Origin: Labyrinthula sp. Ha
Lineage: Eukaryota > Sar > Bigyra > Labyrinthulida > Labyrinthulaceae
Length of the DNA: 64,000 nucleotides
Direction: 5' to 3'
Assembly (NCBI GenBank): GCA_015227615.1
Contig: JAALGZ010000008.1
Coordinates: forward strand, 930,001 to 994,000
The position numbers and the translations under genes were made by a program. The notes under the pieces were generated by a model, which saw only the letters and a program-made list of their open reading frames with translations, was not told where the DNA came from and made no database searches. Within the stretch, counting starts at the first letter, position 1. Each line of letters begins with the position of its first letter. Positions 1 to 9,696 of the stretch are shown here, piece by piece.

Positions 1-166
1 CCCAATTGGGATAATGTTAACGTATTATATTAATTCATATTAGTAAGAAATTCAAAAAGAGAAGATAAACAAAAATAAATAAAAATAAATATATTTCATA
101 TATTTATCTGTGAAATAAAAAGTGTTCGGAAATATTGTGAAGAATAAATAAATTTTATTGCAAAGA

Positions 167-1266
167 ATGGAGAAACCTGTTGATAACGATATGAGTGAAG
201 ATAAACCCAATTTGCTGGCATCAAAAACTTCCTTAAGAGTGTTTTCTAGTTTTACCAGGCGTAACACGAATAATGTACTTGTATTTTTATTTTAAATGTA
301 TAGGAACTTACTTTTGAAAATATTATATCAAAAGAGTGTTTTAATACTTGGGTACAAACACGAAAATATGGACTCAAAAACCCTAAAGGTTCTTTCAGGC
401 GAGCAATTTATGCACACCTTCGTGGAGCAGATGGACGAGCTCCTTTTCCAGAGGATGTAGAAATTAGTATTCTTTCTAAATTGCGTGAAGTTTCCTCTGG
501 TGGAAAACCAGTAGATCCTTTTAGTCCTATTCTTGGAAATAGAAAAAAATTTAAAAGAGACAGAAAAGGAGGTTGGTTACCTGCATTTCCATATCCTTAT
601 GGACATCATGAAAAGAGAAAAGCGAATATGCAAAATCGAGTATACTTTTTCTCAGATATTATTGTAGTCTCAGTCTTTATCCAGAGTTAGAAGCAAGAGA
701 GGTAAATTTGATAATCTATCATCAGTTGAAAGTTTGTTGAATCTGTCCGAAAGTGAAATGAAACTTTTTCTTCTTCAGGGAAAACAAGTTTCTTGTCATT
801 TTAGCTTTCCTGCTGTAGCTTACTTAATAAATGCTATGTCTTCTCGATCTTACTTTCTCTCAAGGGATTTTATTATTCCTTCGCCCGAAGAGCAGTTTTT
901 CAGAAAAGAATGTATTTATTTTTTACCTTATTATTTTTAGTTCCTGTGTTCAATTTTAGTATGCAAATTTTGGATGGTAAGTTTGTTTATATGGATACTA
1001 ATTTTCAAAATATTTTTGGAACATCTACTAATATTTTACAAGTAGTACCAAGTATTACAGAGTTTTTCAATGCACGAAAAGAAATTACACCAGCTTTGAG
1101 AAAAGATGGGTCTACTTGGTTTCGTGGTACTGCTATTATTAATGGTGTACGTTTTGTTTACAAAGCTTTTGCTCGCTGCCTCTCTACAAATGTGGAAAAT
1201 GGGTTTTACCAGATAGAACTAGATAATCAAGTTACTGACCAAGCTCTTGATAGAATGCTCTTGTAA
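167..1266 (+). CDS. Unrecognised four-exon protein, possible C-terminal PAS-like fold
   Basis: Four exons (167-274, 304-639, 668-911, 941-1266) join in frame through three introns of 29, 28 and 29 nt and give 337 residues ending in TAA. The start is the first ATG that opens this frame. Residues about 37-148 are basic and rich in aromatic residues; about 149-180 is Ser/Arg/Lys-rich and looks disordered. Residues about 230-337 contain ILDGKFVYMDTNFQNIFG, which has the look of the first strands of a PAS domain, followed by alternating hydrophobic strands such as WFRGTAIINGVRFVYKAF. That resemblance is by eye only. No catalytic motif, signal peptide or membrane segment is visible. The intron placement is strongly supported because each removes a stop and keeps frame; the function is unknown. 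It may be a sensor or regulatory protein if the PAS reading is right. Confidence 0.6.
275..303 (+). other. Intron 1 of the first gene (29 nt)
   Basis: GTACTT...TGTATAG. Phase 0. Removing it bypasses a TAA and connects exon 1 to a long open frame. Confidence 0.65.
640..667 (+). other. Intron 2 of the first gene (28 nt)
   Basis: GTATAC...ATTGTAG. Phase 0. An internal CAG at 655 is a possible competing acceptor, but using it leaves a stop directly downstream. Confidence 0.6.
912..940 (+). other. Intron 3 of the first gene (29 nt)
   Basis: GTATTT...TTTTTAG. Phase 1; it splits a TTT codon and joins exon 3 to the last exon. Confidence 0.65.
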
Positions 1267-4200
1267 GTACAATTTTTGCCTTTTATTTACTCATTTTGAA
1301 GTAAGGTCTACTAATATTTAAAAATATCTTCCAAGATTAAATAGTTTTCTTTACGTTCACTCAAAATCTCTAGATTTTTCCAATGTTCATACTTAAAGTT
1401 TGTATTTTCATTATGGAAAATGTACTACTAAACATACTTGGTGACTTTGCTCCATTTCAACATTACGCTGAGTAGAGAACTATTATTAATAGAACTCAGG
1501 CTTAATTTTTCTTCATTTTTGCAGCTTTTGCGTCATGGCAGTCTGATCACATCCTATACTTCATAGTAGATTTTAAAGTGCCAGAAAATAGGGCAACATG
1601 TGTTTCGCGATAATTTTCTTGCTCAAGCATATATAAGCAGCAAAGGAAAATCTGAATAAGCTCTGAGTTTGGAATAAGAAAGTTTATGTATTTCTTATAG
1701 ACTGCTCAACACAGATTAATTCAGTTTTTAATTTTTTTCTCGATCCTTTAATTAAGGGATTTATACTTAACGGCTATATAAACCATACAGAGGCAACTCA
1801 AGAAAAAATAGCCGTTTTCTTAAGTACTAGATATATTCTATTTTGACTTGAATACAAACTATTCCCAGTTAAATTATTTACATTAGAATGAATTTGTTAT
1901 AATTTACAAAGGGCAAATCGAAACTTCGCATGAACTTGCACTATGCCGATACCTAGAACAGCATTTGAATTAGAAAACTCTTGGGTTACTAAGAAATGAC
2001 AGAAGAGTGTTTGCCTGTAAGGGTTATTCAGTGTTAAGATATTTGAATAACCCCAGAAGTGGCCCATTAGGCTGCGAACCAACTATAACGAGACTTAGCA
2101 CTTGTGAGCATCAATGTTAGATGTTTCCCACTACTTTAGTTCATTTATCACCTTCTTCTGCAAACCTTTAACATCTATGTGCTGCAAGAAATCCACCGTA
2201 GCGGTCATAAAGAGTTTAAAGAAAGGAGGAGAGTCCATTCACCAAAATAAGAGTGGTTTTATTGAATAATAGCATCCAAAAGTAGAAGGCATAGCAGCGT
2301 TTTCTCTGAATAACTTCCACAACAAGTTCCTGAAGTCAGAACAAGTAGCAACAGGATTCTATACTTCTTTGTTGAATCTAGATGGTAAGAAAGTGTTTGA
2401 TAATAAGGGAGTTACTGTTTCGACATTAATAAAGGCTAGTAAACACACTATCTGAACATAAATAGACGACTTAAGGAGCTACATTTGGATGTTTTCAGCT
2501 CAAGAGAGTATGAATGAAATAAATAAACCATAGAGACAACACTGCCAGCTAATTTACCTCTATACTGTATATGAGGCTCTTCCTAGATACAAAACCATAG
2601 GGAGAAACAAATGTCGCAGCTAGATCACACAAAAACATTTTTTGATTACAGGACATCAGTGCAAAAAATACGGAACCTGCTCATGATACATCCAAGAAAT
2701 CTAGTGATGTGGCTTTAGAAACCTTAAAATTTTCACTCCACTTGATAGCACAATGCATGGCTGTAACAGTTTCAATTATACCATGTCAAGCACAAGGAAT
2801 TAGCTGCATCAAAAAACAAAGGCAGATGGAGCCGAAATAATGAAAAATAATATGAAATCATACAGAAGTTCATTCTCCCCTTAAGACTCATCTAACTCAA
2901 AATTAAGAATCAGTGTAATAGGTTCTTTGACAATGTGGGGGCTCAAACTGGAATGCACCATTCCAAATTGTAAGTTTAGTCTTCCCTTTTAATTTTAGCT
3001 TGGGTTACAATTTCCTAGAATCTATTTTTATTAAATCAGAGCAATCTTATCATCAAAGAGGCAATCGTTCCTTGAAACTGGGTCTCATTTCTATAAGTAT
3101 AATAGTAATTCCATACTTGTGTATATTACATGAAGTTTTTGCAAATGGTTGGATGGAGACCTCTCAAATTTGCTAGGCTACATGGTCCAGATTAATTCTA
3201 TGCAATCTATCAACCATGTTACAAACCTCATTGCACGTTTCTTTTATTATAAGGGAGACAGGTCAAGCCAGGACTTCGCCAGCGATTAAGAGAAATGTGA
3301 TTCTGGTGTCCTGGAAGTGTTGCAGTTAATTTCATAATATTTAACCTACGAACACTTACAAGTATGTATCATAGCTGTGCTACACAAAATGTTTATAGAA
3401 ATGAACTGTCAGATAATTTTCAATGAATCTAAATCATGAAGTAAACTAATTACTTTATTGGATCTTACACAAATTTCTCTCCCGTTTTATATTCAATAAT
3501 GTTGTTAGCTGGAACAGCGGGATAGATGAGAACCAACTAAAGTTGGTAAGATGATTTTTCAAAAGTTAAACACAACCGGGAATGACAATATTTGACTGAG
3601 ACGACAATGCTTGACCATCAGAATGAGACCGAGCTCCTGACAAAAACTACCATTTTCTTGGTGGTCTCTGCGCATAAGTTCTTATCCCCCGATATCATCT
3701 AGTTTTCTCAATGCTGGGGATTTATTGCGCCTTCCGGATAGTTTTTCAACTCCACAATTTCAAACCCGCTTAATCATGTTTCTCTCGTATGGTTAGGTCA
3801 TGGGATGATTTTTTCTTGCTTAGGATCCAAAATATATAGATCCGAAACTGCTAAAGCTCCAACTAGGCTTTGACTTCAGGAAATCTAGATTATATTTTAC
3901 AAATTGTTAATTTATTTCCTAAGAGCTAATGAGACATAATGTCTTTTTTCCTTAATTGAACTGGTGAGAGCTATGTCATTAAATCTGTAGAGAAAAACGA
4001 TACGTATATTATCATTTGCTTTAGTATAAGTGATTCTTTTCAACGAGTACTTCATGTTTTGTCTGTAAATTAGGATCTATATTTTGCTTAATACACCAAT
4101 CTATGGTCACATAGCTAATTGCCTAATTTGCAAAAGATAATCTCTTCTTAAATTTATATTTATAATCATTTAAATAATATTCCGCTTTAAAAAAATTCTT

Positions 4201-5176
4201 GTGATCATATTGAAACTCCCGCAGTTCCATATACAATCCAATTATCTGTTATGAGGCTAATCTCGATGAAGATATCTACCATTTCATTCTTAGAATTATA
4301 ATGTTTGGTTATTACTAACTACTTTTCGCTCTTTTAATTTCAGAATAGCACACAACTTAGGTATACGTGAAGAGTGAGTTCTCAATGAGAAATTTCCCTT
4401 TTGAGTGAGTGAGAATGGGTGAATCTCCGTGCTTTATTGCGCGAGGAATGAGCTCCTAAAATAAAGATCAAATGAACGGTACATTGCAAAATTTACTGAA
4501 GAGCTGATTGAAGAATTAACTGATAATCTCATTGAGGAACTCCTTGGGGGGTTGCTCAAATTATTTTGTACTGGTCCAAGGCTAGAAGTAAAAAAGCACA
4601 AACAAGATCTTTGTAGTAAAGTATCTTTTAAAAAACGTGTTCTGTAAAAAGTATAACTCTCAAAATTTAACCTTATCGGCGAACTCTCCATTATAGGGAC
4701 CGACGAATCGCAAATATTTTTGAAACATCTGTATGGAGGAGAATTGGAATACATTATTGCTGGAATTCTTGGGTTATATTTCTCTAAATCAACGACGTCG
4801 CCTCCATGAGGAAACTATTATCTCAATATTAGCCTGCCCCAATTACCTAATTGAATTTTTCATCAAGTAAAATAAAACACCTGGATCTGTCAGCTGGTTG
4901 AGCTATTTGTCCAAACCCACCGAACAGGAGTGTTTGAAAAATATTAGAAGATTGATTGATTATTCTTATGGATCCTAAATGATGAACTCAGAGTGAATTT
5001 TAAGCACTCTGAAAACTTAAAAAAATTGGTTTGAAATGAAAGATCTTTATTTCCTGAAAGAGAAAATTTCCTATTTTTGCAGTCTGAATCCATGAGTGTA
5101 ATTATTCACTGAATAGTTTTGTCAATATGACATAACCACAAGGCCATATAGCCCAAGTGTAGAAGTCCAACTAAGA
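1267..5176. other. Intergenic, 3.9 kb, no supported gene
   Basis: AT-rich sequence with frequent stops in all frames. No repeat relation to the rest of the window was noticed. One 60-codon open stretch (4465-4647) is listed separately. Short open frames elsewhere here lack start context, splice partners or family motifs. Confidence 0.6.
4465..4647 (+). other. 60-codon open stretch, possible gene remnant
   Basis: The frame is open for 60 codons between two TAA codons without a convincing start. It encodes an acidic, helical segment (FTEELIEELTDNLIEELLGG) followed by a basic tail (KKHKQD, FKKRVL). This composition is more protein-like than the surrounding sequence. It could be an isolated exon or a decayed gene. 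The opposite strand is also open here over a longer span, but reads as low-quality, Ser/Phe-rich sequence typical of a shadow. No family is recognised. Confidence 0.2.
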
Positions 5177-6733
5177 ATGAGCGAAGAAAATGAACTTGAA
5201 TTCGATAGCAAGGAAACATCCACAACTCAGAAAAAGAAAGATTTTTCACACCCAGAACAACCTGGTGAAGAAGAAATTGATGAAATAATCCAAAAAAATA
5301 AACATAGAACTGCAGAAGCACTTGCACAAAAGATACTTGGATACGGAGAAGATTTATATAAATACGAGGAAGAAAAAGAAGATTTGTTAAATATAAGTGA
5401 AGTGAAAAGAGAACAACTTATTTATTCGAGGGATAAAGCAAGAAGAGATTTAATTGAAACTTTGAATAATAAACTTGGTGATCAAGCTGAGGGTGGAGAT
5501 CCTGATTACTTGGCAAATTCAGAAAGTGATCAAGAGAAGAAAAAAAGAAAAAGAGGTTATTCAAATTCTTCATCAAGTGATTCTGAAATATTTAGAGGAA
5601 AAGAATATGATTCAGAAGATTTAGATAAATCAGATAAGCCAATTGAGTTTGGAGATGTAAAAAAGTTTGGACTTCAAGTGAGCAGAGAAATGTTTGTTCA
5701 ATATTTGGATGAACCTTTCATAAAAAAATTAAAAGGTGGATTAGTCAAGATAATGGAATTTAATGAATATAAAATTCGTTTGATTAAAGAAGTTGTTCAA
5801 GCGAAAAAAGGAGAAGAATATAAAGTTGATGATATAAAAAAATTTGATTATCGTTTAAGATTAAAACCAGATCAAAGAAAAGAGTTAATGAAGAATAATA
5901 TTCAGTTTGTAAGTAACCAAATAATATCTGAAGAAGAATTTAAAGAATATAAAGAAGAAGTTATATCTTTAGGGATGGAGTTGCCAACAGTTGAAGAAGC
6001 TGAGTTTTTTGCCAAGAAATATAAAGAAGAGATTATTGGATATAAAAAAACAGATGAAGATGTAAAAAGAATGGTTCAACGAAAAAAAAGCAGAAGAAAA
6101 AATAAATATAAAGTGGCAAATTATACGAGAGCACGAGAAGATTTAAAGAGGAAGATTGAATATATGAGTGGATTAAGTGTTGAAAAACAAGGAGAAAAAC
6201 ATGATGAGGAATTATTTGAACTGAAGAGTGATTTAGAAAAACTGGAGGCTTCTTATAAAGATTCGATAAAGAAGAGATTTGAAAACTCAGAGAGCAGTAA
6301 AATGTTGGAAAAGATAAATGATAGAAACTTAAAAGAGAATATGAATAAAGAAGCTATGTTGAAAGAAAAAGAAGAGGACGGAGATAATCCATATGCAAGA
6401 CAAAGTTGTAGACCAAAGACTTTATGGTCTACGAGAAGAGTTGATGAAGAACAAGTTAAAGTTGAAAATACTCCAAAAAGTGGAAAGAAAGAAGATATTT
6501 TTTCAACAAGAGAAAAAGCTGAAAAAGAAAGGATGGAAAGGTTGAAATTATCTGTTCAAGCAAGAAAGAAAATGAAAAGTCAATCTGCAAATGTTGATTT
6601 TTCATTCAAAGAAAAAGAAGAAGCAAATGAAGAAAAAATGACTTTGTTATTACCTCAAGTTTTTAAAGTAAAACCTACTAAGTTCATGACACTTGAAGAA
6701 TATTATAAAAGACAAGCTGAGAAAGCAAAATGA
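5177..6733 (+). CDS. RTF1: RTF1, Paf1-complex/elongation factor with Plus3 domain
   Basis: Single-exon 518-residue protein. Residues about 45-95 resemble the histone-modification region of RTF1, including ISEVKREQLIYSRDKARRDL, the counterpart of the conserved E-R-E-Q helix. An acidic/Ser-rich linker follows (about 110-155). Residues about 155-290 fit the Plus3 domain, which in RTF1 binds the phosphorylated C-terminal repeat of Spt5; the stretch NIQFVSNQIISEEEF is its most typical part. Residues 404-417 (NPYARQSCRPKTLW) match the RTF1 C-terminal D-P-F-x-R-R-Q-C-x-P motif. The rest is coiled and highly charged. In known systems RTF1 works in the nucleus with Paf1C and promotes H2B ubiquitination and elongation. 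The protein is shorter than animal RTF1. It converges with the kinesin, 110 bp between stops. Confidence 0.85.
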   Translation: MSEENELEFDSKETSTTQKKKDFSHPEQPGEEEIDEIIQKNKHRTAEALAQKILGYGEDLYKYEEEKEDLLNISEVKREQLIYSRDKARRDLIETLNNKLGDQAEGGDPDYLANSESDQEKKKRKRGYSNSSSSDSEIFRGKEYDSEDLDKSDKPIEFGDVKKFGLQVSREMFVQYLDEPFIKKLKGGLVKIMEFNEYKIRLIKEVVQAKKGEEYKVDDIKKFDYRLRLKPDQRKELMKNNIQFVSNQIISEEEFKEYKEEVISLGMELPTVEEAEFFAKKYKEEIIGYKKTDEDVKRMVQRKKSRRKNKYKVANYTRAREDLKRKIEYMSGLSVEKQGEKHDEELFELKSDLEKLEASYKDSIKKRFENSESSKMLEKINDRNLKENMNKEAMLKEKEEDGDNPYARQSCRPKTLWSTRRVDEEQVKVENTPKSGKKEDIFSTREKAEKERMERLKLSVQARKKMKSQSANVDFSFKEKEEANEEKMTLLLPQVFKVKPTKFMTLEEYYKRQAEKAK

Positions 6734-6843
6734 TCAATTTGTACTTTGGTGTCTTAATTACGTAAGATTATTAAAAAAGAAAGAGTTCAAAGAACGTTTC
6801 AAATAATCTCTAGTTAATCTTAAAGATTAAAGTAATACTCTAT

Positions 6844-8598
6844 TCATTTAACAGTTTTCCTTCTTCCCTTTTTATTCCCTATATCAGTTGAACTATTCAC
6901 ACTTCCTTCTCCTACTCCAAGTTCAACACCTCTACATTTTTCACCAAACTTAATTGTGCACCACGTTTCCTTCTTATCAATTTCCTCCCCACTCACAGTT
7001 ACAAACATCCCAATCTTTCCTTGCATTTTTCTCCCATCAACAACTTTTCCTGTGAAGCAATTCTTGAGAATTAATGTCAATTTACTATTTCTATACGGAA
7101 CAAACTTTTTCTTCTCAGACAAACTTCGAATCACATCTCCTAAACTACTTAAACTCTTGTTTATATTCTGTGCTTCTCGTAATCTATCGCCTGTTGCTTC
7201 TGTTTTACTTAATCTCTCTGATCCAGCGAGATCCACTAAGTAAACCATCCCACTACTTGAGCTTTCTTCTACATCAAATTGAAGAGACACAACAAGATGT
7301 GATCGAGAACTGTCTGCATTAATATTATTATTCTCTGTTCGTCTAAATTCATAACTCTGCTTAATTACATTTTCAGCTGATTCTAATCCATCACAAACAA
7401 CTTGATTTAAACCTTGAAGAAAAATATTTCCATCTGTATTTTCTCTAACTCTACATTCCTCAAGATTTCTTAAATCATATATTTTTTCATTATATATTTC
7501 AAATATAGATATTTTTACTTGTGAAACAGAAGAAAATAAAAGTTGTAAAGTGTTGTAAGTAAGTGCATTCATCGTATATGTTTTCCCACTACATGTTTGT
7601 CCATAAGCTAATAAACAAAGTTCTGCTCCATTCAAAGAAGTTTCTATTAAGGGTTTAACTTCTTCGAATATCTCTTCATTTGTACTTGGTTTAAAAACCC
7701 CATCAAATTCAACTTTCTTATCATCTAAGCATAAAATCTTCTCATCTAAACCATCAGAGAAACATACACTCTTTTCTTCTGAAGGTTTGATCCTACAAAA
7801 CACTCTAATGTTTCCTTTCAATGCGCACATTTCTTCTTGCAAACTTCGTCTGTTGCGCAATTCTTTCTCAAACCTACTTAAAATATTCTCATTTTCTTTT
7901 TTTCTATTTTCATTTTCTTCTTGGAGCAACTTTAATCTTTCTAGAATATTATCTCTATCTTCTTCAACCTTTTTCTTGTTGTCTTTTTCCTTTATCAGAT
8001 TCTTCTCCAACTCTATATTCTTTTCTTTAAGACCCAAAACCTCAGAAGATTCTGTCGTATCAACTTTTTCAAAACCATTCTTCATAGGTGTTAACAATTC
8101 TTTCTCATCAAGTTTGTGAAACAAATCTCTTTCTTCACTTTTCCTTATATATTCTTTCAGTTGCTTTAATTGAAGAGTCAACATTCTATTTAATTCTTCT
8201 TCTTCAGATAAATATAATTTTGTTTCGTTAAGCTCAGTTAACAAACTTTTCAATTCTAACTCGAGTAAAACTTGTCTTGTCTTCATTTCTTCAATTTCCT
8301 CTAAGCTCAGTGGTTTTTGTTCATCTTGAATGCTTGCACGACAACATGTCGATTCTATCTCTGAGCTAGATGATTCTTGAATTACATTTTCTTTTGGTTG
8401 TTTCTTTATTTGAGATTTGAGCTGGACCAAAGAAAGTTGTGAATGAAGAAGGAGTTGTTTGTAGAATAGGGCTTGCTTCTTATAAGATGATGTTTTTTTA
8501 TAACTTTGTGGGGTAGAAGGAGTTCTTGGTGCACTAGGACTAAGAATATTTTCTACATTTTGCAGTGCAGATATCACCTTTGTTCCTAAATTCTGCAT
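6844..8598 (-). CDS. Kinesin-14, C-terminal motor
   Basis: Single-exon 584-residue protein. The tail (1-95) is Ser/Thr/Lys-rich, residues about 95-260 are heptad-like coiled coil, and the motor occupies about 261-562 at the C-terminus, the hallmark of minus-end-directed kinesin-14. The neck reads KGNIRVFCRIKP (261-272). The ATPase has all core motifs: P-loop GQTCSGKT (333-340), switch I NADSSRSH (427-434), switch II DLAGSE (456-461) and YRNSKLT (502-508). A basic tail (KKGRRKTVK) ends the protein. Family members crosslink and slide spindle microtubules; this role is inferred from the family. The start is the only ATG ahead of the coiled coil and faces the CHMP2 gene across the CCAAT-rich spacer. 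The motor seems complete and undamaged. Confidence 0.92.
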   Translation of the reverse strand: MQNLGTKVISALQNVENILSPSAPRTPSTPQSYKKTSSYKKQALFYKQLLLHSQLSLVQLKSQIKKQPKENVIQESSSSEIESTCCRASIQDEQKPLSLEEIEEMKTRQVLLELELKSLLTELNETKLYLSEEEELNRMLTLQLKQLKEYIRKSEERDLFHKLDEKELLTPMKNGFEKVDTTESSEVLGLKEKNIELEKNLIKEKDNKKKVEEDRDNILERLKLLQEENENRKKENENILSRFEKELRNRRSLQEEMCALKGNIRVFCRIKPSEEKSVCFSDGLDEKILCLDDKKVEFDGVFKPSTNEEIFEEVKPLIETSLNGAELCLLAYGQTCSGKTYTMNALTYNTLQLLFSSVSQVKISIFEIYNEKIYDLRNLEECRVRENTDGNIFLQGLNQVVCDGLESAENVIKQSYEFRRTENNNINADSSRSHLVVSLQFDVEESSSSGMVYLVDLAGSERLSKTEATGDRLREAQNINKSLSSLGDVIRSLSEKKKFVPYRNSKLTLILKNCFTGKVVDGRKMQGKIGMFVTVSGEEIDKKETWCTIKFGEKCRGVELGVGEGSVNSSTDIGNKKGRRKTVK

Positions 8599-8893
8599 TC
8601 TTATCTCTTATCTATTGTCCTTCACTTTTCTTTTAACAATTTTGTTACCAATCAAATTACCCTCAAGTAAAATCTCTCCAATCATATTGCATAAAATAAA
8701 CCAATTACATTACATATGTTTAGAATAACACCAATAAAATTGCTTATTGTATAGCAAATGAAATAGCAGAATCAAAATAGGAGGCCAATCAAATAGTTCA
8801 ACCAATCAAACTTCTTAAAGGTCTGTATAGAGCCAATAAAAATATGTTATTCTTACCGGAACAAGTGAAGTGACATAAGAGACAAACTGCAAA
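8599..8893. promoter_or_regulatory. Bidirectional promoter region with seven CCAAT boxes
   Basis: This spacer separates the divergent kinesin and CHMP2 starts. CCAAT occurs on the plus strand at 8648, 8678, 8701, 8731, 8785, 8802 and 8833, most followed by an AT-rich context close to CCAATCAAATT or CCAATAAAATT. All seven share orientation. Spacings are 30, 23, 30, 54, 17 and 31 bp. CCAAT is the classical NF-Y (HAP) site in eukaryotes; that such a factor acts here is inference. Confidence 0.5.
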
Positions 8894-9657
8894 ATGACAA
8901 GTGTTTTGGAAAAGTTCGAGCAGATGCGGGAAAATAAGGACAAGCAAAAAATGAGAAAAGAAACAAGAAAAAATAATCGGGAGATTAAAAAGGGAATTAG
9001 AGATCTTAATCGAGAGTTGAATACCGTAAAGAAGGAGGAGAACCGGTTAAAGGCCGAGCTGAAGAAGAAAGCCAGAAATGGAGATCAAGTAAATTCTTCA
9101 TAAAGATAACTTCTATATAGGCTGGAATGAAACAAGCTGCTCTACAAATTGCAAGGTTAGGACAGCAAAAGAAAAAGATCGAAGGAATGCAAAATAATTT
9201 TAGAAATGTTCAATCTCAGATGAACCAAGCAAAATCAACTGTAGTAATGACTAAAGCAATGGAAAAGACAACAAAAGTATATCAACAATTATATTTAATA
9301 TTTTAGATGATGAAGAAAATGAATGCTAAAGCAGATCCAAGTAAAGTTGCTCAAACAGCTGCTAAGTTTCAGATGGAAAATGAGAAGATTAATATGAATA
9401 ATGAGATTATTAATGATGCTTTTGAAGTTGCAGGAGAAGAAGATATAGCAGATGATATGGTTGATAAAATTCTTGAGGAAAATGGAATTATTGCTACAGA
9501 AGGTTTAGGACATGTACCAGTTGGTGAAGTTAAAATGCAGCAAGAAGAAAGTGTTCCACAAGAAGAGCAAAGAGTCTTAGTTGGTGCAGATGGTCCATCA
9601 TCTACTTCTGAGTTAGATGAGCTTGAAAAAAAACTTGCAGATTTATCAAATAAGTAA
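8894..9657 (+). CDS. CHMP2: CHMP2/Vps2, ESCRT-III subunit
   Basis: Three exons (8894-9088, 9121-9276, 9307-9657) join in phase 0 across introns of 32 and 30 nt to give 233 residues. The N-terminal helices are strongly basic, then an acidic C-terminal half (EEDIADDMVDKILEENGI) leads to ELDELEKKLADLSNK, which matches the MIT-interacting MIM1 helix of CHMP2 proteins. Length and charge layout fit the Snf7/Vps2 superfamily (about 220 residues), and QMNQAKSTVVMTKAMEKTTK aligns with the CHMP2 core helix. Vps2 caps Snf7 filaments and recruits the Vps4 ATPase during membrane scission on endosomes, at the midbody and at the nuclear envelope. It is divergently paired with the kinesin-14. The model is whole. 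A closely related CHMP (such as CHMP3) is the main alternative. Confidence 0.85.
9089..9120 (+). other. CHMP2 intron 1 (32 nt)
   Basis: GTAAAT...CTATATAG, phase 0. Reading through it meets a TAA after four codons; splicing restores the CHMP frame. Confidence 0.75.
9277..9306 (+). other. CHMP2 intron 2 (30 nt)
   Basis: GTATAT...ATATTTTAG, phase 0. Exon 3 begins at an ATG, so the last exon could be mistaken for an independent small gene. Confidence 0.75.
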
Positions 9658-9690
9658 GTTTGTATTTAACTTGTAAACACATTCTTGTGG

Positions 9691-9696
9691 AATAAA
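9691..9696 (+). terminator. Possible polyadenylation signal for CHMP2
   Basis: AATAAA lies 34 nt after the CHMP2 stop. The hexamer is common in AT-rich DNA, so position is the only support. Confidence 0.3.

Noticed and set aside
1-10. CCCAATTGGG palindrome at the window start
   Set aside because: Ten bp, single occurrence, no linked feature.
4434-4754. Minus-strand frame of 106 codons
   Set aside because: Ser/Phe/Arg-rich composition and position opposite a more protein-like plus-strand stretch mark it as a shadow.
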